Shown piece by piece: positions 1 through 5,307 of a stretch of 5,655 nucleotides of DNA. A model generated the notes under the pieces. The model was not told the origin of the DNA. It ran no database searches and saw only the letters and a program-made list of their open reading frames with translations. Source of the stretch: Alphaproteobacteria bacterium (lineage in GTDB: Bacteria; Pseudomonadota; Alphaproteobacteria; Caulobacterales; Caulobacteraceae); the NCBI GenBank assembly GCA_018895795.1, contig JAHINZ010000057.1, positions 1-5,655 of the forward strand, given 5' to 3'. The position numbers and the translations under genes are program-made. Numbering within the stretch: position 1 is the first letter of the stretch; each line of letters opens with the position of its first letter.

Positions 1-1
1 A

Positions 2-280
2 GGCCTGCTGGCCGCCGCCCTGCAGCGTGACCCGGCCCGGCCCGGCTTGCCGGCCGGCGGTGAGGACTATCGCTACAAGGCCGGCTTCTGGGCTCGCGAC
101 CTGGGGGCGAAGCTCGGCTGCGCCGCGCCACTCTGGGTCCCGTTCATGTCTGGCTATGGCGGCATCTCGGTCGTGCTGCTGCCGGGCGGTCTCACTTACT
201 ATTATTTCGGCGATAGCGGGGTCTTCGATTGGGGCCCCGCCGCTGTCGAAGCGGCCAAGATCAAACGGATGTGCCTATGA
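2..280 (+). CDS. C-terminal part of a beta-lactamase-family serine hydrolase (5' end outside window)
   Basis: The reading frame is open from the left edge to TGA at 278-280, giving 92 visible C-terminal residues. The segment PFMSGYGG (visible residues 47-54), then the hydrophobic strand ISVVLLP, then TYYYF (65-69) and a short closing helix, resembles the C-terminal end of serine hydrolases of the class C beta-lactamase/esterase type (COG1680-like). In that family a K-T-G or H-x-G box sits just before a beta-strand; the MSG of MSGYGG may occupy that place. Two cysteines (visible residues 40 and 91) would suit a disulfide in an exported protein. The catalytic S-x-x-K and Y-x-N motifs and any signal peptide lie upstream, so activity and location cannot be judged. 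The stop overlaps the start of the MFS gene by ATGA, so the two are probably translationally coupled. The family call comes from remembered C-terminal similarity; the substrate is unknown. Confidence 0.6.
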   Translation, partial: GLLAAALQRDPARPGLPAGGEDYRYKAGFWARDLGAKLGCAAPLWVPFMSGYGGISVVLLPGGLTYYYFGDSGVFDWGPAAVEAAKIKRMCL

Positions 281-1473
281 CCGACGCTGCTTCGACCGCG
301 CTCACCGCGCCTGGCCGCCCAGGTCGGGTCCCGGAGGACAGCCTGCTGGCCAGCGTGCTGCTGTCCTTCCTGGCCACGGCCGGCCTGTTCTACGTCAACA
401 TCATGGCCGCCCTGGTCGACGGTCTGATCACCGGCGCCGGCTTGACCCCCAAGGCGGCGGGTTTGGTCGCCTCGGCCAATGTCTATGGCGCGGCGCTGGG
501 GGCGCTGACGGCGGTGTTCATCATCCGGCGGCTGCCCTGGCGGCCGACCGCGGTGGCGGTGCTGATCAGCCTGATCGTCGTCGACCTGATCTCGACCCTG
601 CTCAAGGCGCCCGAGCTTCTGATCGCCATCCGCTTCGTTCATGGCCTGATCGGCGGCCTGCTGGTGGGCGTGGCCTTCGCGGTCATCGCCCGCACCCGGA
701 CGCCGGACCGCACCTTCGGCATGCTGCTGGTGGTGCAGTTCGGCCTCGGCGGCCTGGGGCTGATGTTCCTGCCGCGCCTCGTGCCGTTGTTCGGCCATGG
801 CGTGCTGTTCCTGGCCCTGGCGGCGTTCAGCGCCGTCACCCTGGCCATGGTCCCCTTTCTTGGGGACTATCCCTCGCCGCCCAAGCTCGCCGCGAGCGCC
901 GCCAGGCCCTCCGTGCGCTGGATTCCATTGAGCCTGGCTTTCGCGGGCATCTTTCTGTTCCAGGCCGCCAATATGGGCCTGGCCGCCTATATCATCGGTC
1001 TGGGCAAGGCCTCGGGCCTGAAGCTTGGCTTCATCACCGACACCCTGGGGGCGGCCAACTGGATCGGCGCCCTGGGCTCGGTGCTGGTGGTGGTGCTGGG
1101 CCTGAGGTTTGGCCGGACGCGGCCGTTGCTGGCCGGCCTGGTCCTAACCCTGGTCGGCACCTGGGCGTTTCATTTCAGCCATCTGCCTTGGGTCTATCTG
1201 GTCGCGAACATCGCCACGGCGGTGACCTGGGCCTTCGTCATCCCCTATCTGCTGGGCATGTGCGCGGCCTTTGACAAGGCCGGGCAGATGGCGGCTCTCG
1301 GCGGGTTTTTCTCGAAACTTGGGTTGGCGTCGGGTCCAGCCCTTGCCGCCTTCGTCGCCGCCGGCGGCCAGTATCGCGGCCTGATCACCCTGGCGGTCAT
1401 CGGCCTGCTGCTCAGCGGCCTGGCGGCCATCATCCCAGCCTTGGCGCTCGACCGACAGCTAGCCCCGGCCTGA
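277..1473 (+). CDS. MFS transporter, 12 predicted transmembrane helices
   Basis: This 398-residue protein belongs to the major facilitator superfamily by its pattern of about 12 hydrophobic segments, near residues 22-46, 58-83, 90-109, 114-138, 147-165, 174-195, 215-240, 253-276, 283-298, 303-327, 334-360 and 368-389. A polar loop around 196-214 separates the two six-helix halves. An RR pair at 84-85, after the second helix, is where the usual basic motif-A loop lies; the full motif is not present. I chose ATG 277 because it overlaps the preceding stop codon (ATGA) and leaves a normal short hydrophilic N-terminus. The frame stays open upstream to a TTG at 229, but that would add arginine-rich sequence read from inside the hydrolase gene. 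No clear Shine-Dalgarno precedes 277, which fits coupling. Placement before gabT and gabD suggests import of 4-aminobutyrate, a related omega-amino acid or a hydrolysis product. The sequence alone does not give the substrate or the direction of transport. Confidence 0.88.
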   Translation: MTDAASTALTAPGRPGRVPEDSLLASVLLSFLATAGLFYVNIMAALVDGLITGAGLTPKAAGLVASANVYGAALGALTAVFIIRRLPWRPTAVAVLISLIVVDLISTLLKAPELLIAIRFVHGLIGGLLVGVAFAVIARTRTPDRTFGMLLVVQFGLGGLGLMFLPRLVPLFGHGVLFLALAAFSAVTLAMVPFLGDYPSPPKLAASAARPSVRWIPLSLAFAGIFLFQAANMGLAAYIIGLGKASGLKLGFITDTLGAANWIGALGSVLVVVLGLRFGRTRPLLAGLVLTLVGTWAFHFSHLPWVYLVANIATAVTWAFVIPYLLGMCAAFDKAGQMAALGGFFSKLGLASGPALAAFVAAGGQYRGLITLAVIGLLLSGLAAIIPALALDRQLAPA

Positions 1474-1487
1474 TCCTCACCCTCATC

Positions 1488-1506
1488 GCGGACCCGCCTG
1501 GTCCGC
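1488..1506 (+). promoter_or_regulatory. 7-bp perfect stem-loop in the MFS-gabT gap
   Basis: GCGGACC (1488-1494) and GGTCCGC (1500-1506) are perfect inverted repeats around a 5-nt loop, starting 14 nt after the MFS stop and ending 34 nt before gabT. The next T-run (TTTT, 1520-1523) is 13 nt beyond the stem, too far for a standard intrinsic terminator. The element could be an mRNA processing or stability structure that separates transporter and enzyme expression, a weak attenuator, or a protein-binding palindrome. The stem is directly visible; its role is inferred. Confidence 0.4.
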
Positions 1507-1524
1507 ACGCCACGTCCATGTTTT

Positions 1525-1530
1525 CAGGAG
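1525..1530 (+). promoter_or_regulatory. Ribosome binding site of gabT
   Basis: CAGGAG lies 10 nt before ATG 1541 and is the best Shine-Dalgarno match among the genes in this window. It fixes the gabT start, in agreement with alignment of the N-terminus (MSANADL) to the E. coli GabT start. An ATG at 1518 is in another frame and lies upstream of this site. Confidence 0.65.
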
Positions 1531-1540
1531 TCGCATCCCC

Positions 1541-2824
1541 ATGTCCGCAAACGCCGACCTGTTGTCCCGTCGCCTCGCCGCCGTGCCGCGCGGCGTCGCC
1601 ACAGCCACCCCGATCTTCGCCGCTCGCGCGGAAAACGCCGAGCTATGGGATGTCGAGGGCAAGCGCTATGTCGATTTCGCTGGCGGCATCGCCGTGCTCA
1701 ACACCGGCCACCGGCACCCCAAGGTCCTGAAGGCGGTGCGCGACCAGCTCGACACCTACACGCACACCGCCTTCCAGGTGGTGGCCTACGAGCCCTATGT
1801 CGCCTTGGCCGAACGGTTGAACGCCCTGGCCCCGTTCAGCGGACCGGCCAAGACCATCCTGTTCACCACCGGCGCCGAGGCGGTGGAGAACGCCGTCAAA
1901 CTGGCCCGCGCCGCCACCGGCCGTTCGGCGGTCATCGCCTTTACCGGCGGATTCCATGGTCGCACCATGTTGACCATGGCGATGACCGGCAAGGTCGCCC
2001 CCTACAAGCGGCTGTTTGGGCCGCTGCCGGCCGAGGTCTATCACGCGCCGTTTCCGGTGCCGCAGTACGGCGTATCGGTTGAAGACAGTCTGCGCGCGCT
2101 GGAGTTTCTGTTCCGCGCCGATGTCGAGCCTGAGCGGGTGGCGGCGATCATCATCGAGCCGGTGCAAGGCGAGGGCGGCTTCCAGCCGGCCCCGACCGAG
2201 CTGCTGCTGGCGCTGCGCGGGCTCTGCGACCGGCACGGCATCCTGCTGATCGCTGACGAGATCCAGTCGGGGTTTGGCCGCACCGGCAAGATGTTCGGCA
2301 TTGAGCACAGCGGGGTCGAGCCGGACCTGATCACGGTGGCCAAGTCGCTGGCCGGCGGCTTCCCGCAGTCAGGGGTCATCGGACGCGCGGCGATCATGGA
2401 CGCGGCCGAGCCCGGCGGTCTGGGCGGCACCTATGCCGGACCGCCGATCGCCTGCGCCGCCGCCCTGGCGGTGTTGGATGTGATCGCCGAGGAGCGGCTT
2501 CTCGATCGGGCCAACGTCCAGGGTGAACACATCAAACGCAGGTTGCTGGCCATGAGCCAGCGCAATGATCTGCTGCCGATCGCTTCGATCCGCGGACCCG
2601 GGGCCATGATCGGCTTCGACATCGTCCGTTCCCGCGGCGGCGGTGAGCCGGACGGGGCCCAGGCCAAGGCCTTGACCGTCAGGGCGCTGGAAAAGGGTCT
2701 GATCCTGCTGTCCTGCGGCGTATTCGGGGAGACCATCCGTCTGCTCGCGCCGTTGACGACTCCCGACGCCATCCTCGACGAGGGACTCGATATCCTCGAG
2801 GCGTCTTTGGCGATGGTGTCCTGA
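1541..2824 (+). CDS. gabT: 4-aminobutyrate aminotransferase (class III, PLP-dependent)
   Basis: Cytoplasmic PLP enzyme that transfers the amino group of 4-aminobutyrate to 2-oxoglutarate, giving succinate semialdehyde and glutamate. The 427-residue length matches E. coli GabT (426), and the numbering aligns almost residue for residue. The Schiff-base lysine is K268 in TVAKSLAGG, D239 in IADEIQSG pairs with the pyridine nitrogen, and T297 in GGTYAG binds the PLP phosphate across the dimer. The substrate-site set I50, R141 and E211 is intact, with R400 in place of E. coli R398. Position 241 is Ile where E. coli has Val. TTGAEAVENAVKLARAAT (109-126) is the GA-x-A-x-E-N phosphate-binding stretch. 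It has its own ribosome binding site 67 nt after the MFS gene and overlaps gabD by one base, so the two enzymes of the pathway are coupled. A role on 5-aminovalerate as well is possible, because GabT enzymes often accept it. No damage is visible. Confidence 0.95.
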   Translation: MSANADLLSRRLAAVPRGVATATPIFAARAENAELWDVEGKRYVDFAGGIAVLNTGHRHPKVLKAVRDQLDTYTHTAFQVVAYEPYVALAERLNALAPFSGPAKTILFTTGAEAVENAVKLARAATGRSAVIAFTGGFHGRTMLTMAMTGKVAPYKRLFGPLPAEVYHAPFPVPQYGVSVEDSLRALEFLFRADVEPERVAAIIIEPVQGEGGFQPAPTELLLALRGLCDRHGILLIADEIQSGFGRTGKMFGIEHSGVEPDLITVAKSLAGGFPQSGVIGRAAIMDAAEPGGLGGTYAGPPIACAAALAVLDVIAEERLLDRANVQGEHIKRRLLAMSQRNDLLPIASIRGPGAMIGFDIVRSRGGGEPDGAQAKALTVRALEKGLILLSCGVFGETIRLLAPLTTPDAILDEGLDILEASLAMVS

Positions 2825-4314
2825 TGACGCTGCACGACCTTGGTGAGCGGGCCCGTCTGGCCCTGAAGCGTCCCGACCTGCTGCGCGAAGCCGCTTGGAT
2901 CAACGGCGTCTGGGTCACCAGTGACGCCGTTATGGAGGTGACCAATCCGGCCAACGGCAAGGTGCTGGGCGTCGTTCCGGCCCTGGGCGAGGCTGAAACC
3001 CTGGACGCGGTGGCCGCCGCTCACGCGGCCTTTCCGGCCTGGGCGGCGCGCGCCGCCAAGGACCGCGCCGCCATCCTGCGCCGCTGGTTCGACTTGGTCA
3101 TGGCTCACCGCGATGACCTGGCTCGGCTGATGACCGCCGAACAGGGCAAGCCCTTGGCCGAGGCGCAGGGCGAGGTGGCCTACGCCGCCGGTTTCATTGA
3201 GTGGTTCGGTGAAGAAGCCAAGCGCGCCTATGGCGAGGTGATACCGGGGCACCAGGCCGACAAGCGGATTGTCGTGCTCAAGCAGCCGGTGGGCGTGGTG
3301 GCGGCGGTGACGCCCTGGAACTTCCCGGCGGCCATGATCACCCGCAAGGTGGCCCCGGCCTTGGCGGCCGGCTGCACGGTCGTGCTCAAGCCCTCGGAGT
3401 TGACGCCATTCTCGGCCCTGGCCTTGGCCTTGTTGGGCGAGGAGGCGGGGTTGCCGGCGGGGGTGTTCAACATCGTCACTGGACCGCCGGCCCCGATCGG
3501 CTCGGTGCTGACGAACGACCCGCGTGTCGCCAAATTCACCTTCACCGGCTCGACCCCGGTCGGCAAGATGCTGGCCGCCGCCTGCATGGGCACGGTCAAG
3601 CGGGTGTCGCTCGAGCTGGGCGGCAATGCCCCGTTCATCGTGTTCGACGACGCCGATCTCGATGCCGCGGTCGAGGGCGCGATGGCGAGCAAATTTCGTA
3701 ATACCGGCCAGACGTGTGTCTGCGCCAACCGTCTGCTGGTTCAGGCCGGCATTTACGACGCTTTCGCCGAACGGTTGACGAACCGGGTCAAGGCGCTGCG
3801 CGTCGGTGATGGGTTGGCGGGGGCTACCGACCAGGGGCCGCTGATCAACGCCGCGGCGCTCGACAAGGTCGAGCGCCACATCGCCAACGCGGTCGCGGGC
3901 GGAGCGGGGATGCTGACCGGCGGCCGGCGATTTGGCACGTCGGGGACCTGGTTTGAGCCGACGGTCCTGATCGATGTGCCGCCCTTGGCCCTTTTGAACA
4001 TCGAGGAAACCTTCGGGCCGGTGGCGGGATTGGTGCGGTTCGAGACAGAGGCCCAGGCCCTGGCAATGGCCAATGACACCCGGGCGGGCCTGGCTTCCTA
4101 TGTCTTCACCCGGGATCTTGATCGCGCCTGGCGGATGGGCGAGGGGCTTCAGTATGGCATGGTCGGGCTCAACACGGGTCTGATCTCCACCGAGGTGGCG
4201 CCCTTCGGCGGCATCAAGGAATCGGGGCTGGGCCGCGAGGGGTCTCACTTTGGCCTGGACGAGTACATGGAGCTGAAGATGATGTGCTTGGGCCTAGCTC
4301 CGGCCGCCGCGTAG
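2824..4314 (+). CDS. gabD: Succinate-semialdehyde dehydrogenase
   Basis: This 496-residue aldehyde dehydrogenase oxidises succinate semialdehyde to succinate, feeding GABA carbon into the TCA cycle. ALDH landmarks are in order: TPWNFP (163-168, oxyanion N166), VLKPSE (187-192), FTGST (240-244) in the nucleotide fold, LELGG with general base E264, NTGQTC with nucleophile C298, EETFGP (394-399), and the C-terminal PFGGIKESGLGREGS. Features specific to the SSADH subgroup are R174 (ITRK), R292 (six residues before the nucleophile) and S455, which correspond to the carboxylate-binding R213, R334 and S498 of human SSADH. C300 is also kept; in the human enzyme its equivalent forms a redox-switch disulfide with the catalytic Cys. 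E192 lies where NADP-dependent E. coli GabD has Ser and NAD-dependent human SSADH has Glu, which hints at NAD+ use. ATG 2824 shares its A with the gabT stop (TGATG). The N-terminus is about 10 residues longer than E. coli GabD, and the C-terminus ends in the short low-complexity tail APAAA beside an IS relic. Confidence 0.95.
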   Translation: MTLHDLGERARLALKRPDLLREAAWINGVWVTSDAVMEVTNPANGKVLGVVPALGEAETLDAVAAAHAAFPAWAARAAKDRAAILRRWFDLVMAHRDDLARLMTAEQGKPLAEAQGEVAYAAGFIEWFGEEAKRAYGEVIPGHQADKRIVVLKQPVGVVAAVTPWNFPAAMITRKVAPALAAGCTVVLKPSELTPFSALALALLGEEAGLPAGVFNIVTGPPAPIGSVLTNDPRVAKFTFTGSTPVGKMLAAACMGTVKRVSLELGGNAPFIVFDDADLDAAVEGAMASKFRNTGQTCVCANRLLVQAGIYDAFAERLTNRVKALRVGDGLAGATDQGPLINAAALDKVERHIANAVAGGAGMLTGGRRFGTSGTWFEPTVLIDVPPLALLNIEETFGPVAGLVRFETEAQALAMANDTRAGLASYVFTRDLDRAWRMGEGLQYGMVGLNTGLISTEVAPFGGIKESGLGREGSHFGLDEYMELKMMCLGLAPAAA

Positions 4315-4551
4315 GGGGGCAAGGCTGACAGTTTGTCTAGGCCCAGCCGGCGCTGTCAGTCCCACCGTCGAGCGGGCCCTACCCAGGGCCTTGGCGATGG
4401 CCGGCCCGGTCATCCGCTGGCGGCGTAGCGTCTCGATCTGGCCGTCAGATCGGCCGACGTCCTGCGTGGATATCCCGGCGGCGCCCAGCTGTGGTCGTGA
4501 AGCCTTCGCTCGACCCAGCGGCGTCTGACGCGCATTCTGATGGACGGTCAT
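4315..4551 (-). pseudogene. IS481-family transposase, N-terminal fragment, deleted and frameshifted
   Basis: Read on the - strand from ATG at 4551, the protein begins MTVHQNARQTPLGR, close to the conserved opening of IS481-family transposases (M-N-x-H-x-N-A-R-L-T-P). After a short degenerate stretch containing ISTQDV, which recalls the GVS-x-x-TV of the N-terminal helix-turn-helix, it resumes with IETLRRQRMTG and IAKALGRARSTVG, a good match to the second DNA-binding helix region. A frame change near 4355-4360 then gives RRLGLDKLSALPP (about 4314-4350), the usual continuation. An intact transposase needs roughly 130 residues to reach this point, and only about 78 codons of DNA are available, so around 50 residues have been lost internally. 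The DDE catalytic core is absent. The fragment ends at the gabD stop codon. The motif matches are visible in sequence; the family name is from memory of the family consensus. Confidence 0.72.
4325..4391 (+). terminator. Possible transcript-end structure after gabD (two stem-loops, no T-tract)
   Basis: Starting 11 nt after the gabD stop, CTGACAG (4325-4331) pairs with CTGTCAG (4353-4359) across a 21-nt loop. GGCCCT (4375-4380) pairs with AGGGCC (4385-4390) across a 4-nt loop, extendable by a G-U pair. Neither is followed by a run of T, so this is not a classical intrinsic terminator. Both fall inside the IS relic and may be coincidence of GC-rich sequence. They are the only candidates for the 3' end of the operon transcript. 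Confidence 0.22.
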
Positions 4552-4623
4552 CCTGGGAGCGCCGGCTCTGGAAGTGGTGTGTCGCAACCCCCAGCTTGGT
4601 TCAAGCCGCTCCCCGGGTGAACA

Positions 4624-4688
4624 ATCTTCATAGCTTCGACATCTAGCCAACGCGCCGATGGAAACCATCGCGCTTCGACCATGAAGAT
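4624..4688. repeat. Nested inverted repeats beside the IS relic
   Basis: ATCTTCAT (4624-4631) is the exact reverse complement of ATGAAGAT (4681-4688). Between them lies the 15-nt palindrome CGATGGAAACCATCG (4656-4670), with 6-bp arms and an AAA loop, and GCTTCGAC is directly repeated at 4633-4640 and 4672-4679. The outer repeat begins at the base next to the proposed IS tip. This could be a regulator-binding cluster, an RNA structure or debris of the insertion. The repeats are seen directly; function is unknown. Confidence 0.4.
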
Positions 4689-5159
4689 GACCGGGGCCAA
4701 GTCGCTGCGGGTCCTGGTCCGGTTGGCCCTCACCGCCGCGTGACGCCGCAACCCTCCGGCTCCCGACCCTTCGCGAGTCCGGCGCGCCGCCATTAAGTTT
4801 CGGAAGATCAAGGCTATGTCGGCTTCCGCAGCCGTCGGATCGACCACGGGATTCGCTTTGGTCTAGTCCAGATGTCGACGTTGGATGTCATCCGGCGCGT
4901 CTAGCCTTGCGTTTCGCCACCAGGGGGCGTCAGCCGGGTGCGTGCGAACCGGTAGGCCTGCATCTCGCCGCCAAGCGCCACCTTTGCCGCCGATGGACAG
5001 AGTCTCTATCGCGCCACGGGGCCGAGCCTGTTCCCTCAGGGCTGTCCGATGTCGGTGCAAAAGGCCAGACCTCAGTGGCCGAACCGTTCTTCTCGGTGAC
5101 CGTCCCGCCGCGGCGTCCGCATGACACTGGAAAGCGGCTCGACGGGGGGAGTCCGATCT

Positions 5160-5218
5160 GACGAATTGCCGTTCGTTGAGTGGATCTTTGCTGGTGCCTT
5201 ACATGCAGCAGACGAATT
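5160..5218. repeat. Direct repeat GACGAATT, twice, 51 nt apart, in the low-GC zone
   Basis: GACGAATT occurs at 5160-5167 and 5211-5218. The first copy overlaps the inverted repeat ACGAA/TTCGT (5161-5165 and 5172-5176). The second overlaps CGAAT/ATTCG (5213-5217 and 5220-5224). Repeated half-sites flanking a candidate promoter could bind a regulator of the receptor gene, but the units are short and may be chance. Confidence 0.3.
5176..5204 (+). promoter_or_regulatory. Weak candidate promoter for the TonB-dependent receptor
   Basis: TTGAGT (5176-5181) and TTACAT (5199-5204) are separated by 17 nt and sit in the low-GC dip, between the two GACGAATT repeats. The match to a housekeeping consensus is partial (4 of 6 and 3 of 6). 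It would give a leader of roughly 95 nt before the receptor start. Location supports it more than sequence does. Confidence 0.22.
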
Positions 5219-5275
5219 CATTCGCCGCGAGCCGGGAACTGTCACGCAGGTGTCGCCGCAAGCTGCTTTAAGCGC

Positions 5276-5291
5276 ACTGGTTCATACCAGT
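5276..5291. promoter_or_regulatory. 16-bp perfect palindrome ahead of the receptor gene (operator or leader hairpin)
   Basis: ACTGGTTCATACCAGT has perfect 6-bp arms (5276-5281 and 5286-5291) around TCAT, and ends 16 nt before the receptor ATG. The half-site TGGT/ACCA resembles operators of GntR- and LacI-type repressors, which often control substrate-specific TonB-dependent receptors. Alternatively the transcript would fold into a small hairpin just upstream of the ribosome binding site. No regulator gene is visible in the window, so the cognate protein is unknown. Confidence 0.45.
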
Positions 5292-5307
5292 TGGGCGGGT
5301 AACACTC

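Larger units (their letters stand above)
4315..4623 (-). mobile_element. Remnant of an IS481-family insertion sequence (5' end only)
   Basis: A degraded transposase fragment is read leftwards from 4551. On the - strand, 72 nt before its start codon, the sequence TGTTCACCCGGGGAGC begins at 4623. IS481 elements typically have termini starting TGT and a leader of this order of length, so 4623 is a candidate outer end; this is an inference from family habit. The opposite end is missing: the element stops against the gabD stop codon with no catalytic domain and no second terminal repeat, so it cannot move by itself. No target-site duplication can be tested. Confidence 0.5.
4624..5307. other. 684-nt region without a convincing gene, upstream of the receptor
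   Basis: Several short frames are open on both strands, but they are arginine-rich and low in structure, show no ribosome binding site, and match no family I recognise. From about 4690 to 5130 the DNA is GC-rich with stops scattered in all frames, which could be a decayed gene or plain spacer. From about 5161 to 5220 the GC content falls to about 48 percent, far below the neighbouring genes, as expected for a promoter zone. The region also holds the palindromes and repeats listed separately. A small RNA or a missed small protein cannot be excluded from sequence alone. Confidence 0.55.

Noticed and set aside
229..276. Upstream TTG start for the MFS protein
   Set aside because: The extra 16 residues are basic and polar, read from within the hydrolase gene. 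ATG 277 with its ATGA overlap is the simpler start.
27..1274. 415-codon + strand frame overlapping the MFS gene
   Set aside because: It is out of frame with the 12-helix MFS protein, rich in G, R and P with no membrane segments, and crosses the end of the hydrolase frame. It is a compositional shadow.
1518..1520. ATG at 1518 as an alternative start near gabT
   Set aside because: It is in a different frame and lies before the CAGGAG site. The protein read from it has no GabT similarity.
2431..4248. 605-codon open frame on the - strand opposite gabT and gabD
   Set aside because: It lies antisense to two strongly supported genes, is rich in R, G, Q and H without domain structure, and results from the high third-position GC of the + strand genes.
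4552..4847. - strand open frame through the region upstream of the IS relic
   Set aside because: It has no recognisable family, ribosome binding site or consistent codon pattern, and it runs into the IS leader in another frame.
4863..5161. Several 65-84 codon frames on both strands in the gene-free region
   Set aside because: All are arginine- and proline-rich, mutually overlapping, and lack ribosome binding sites. None has a visible domain or signal sequence.
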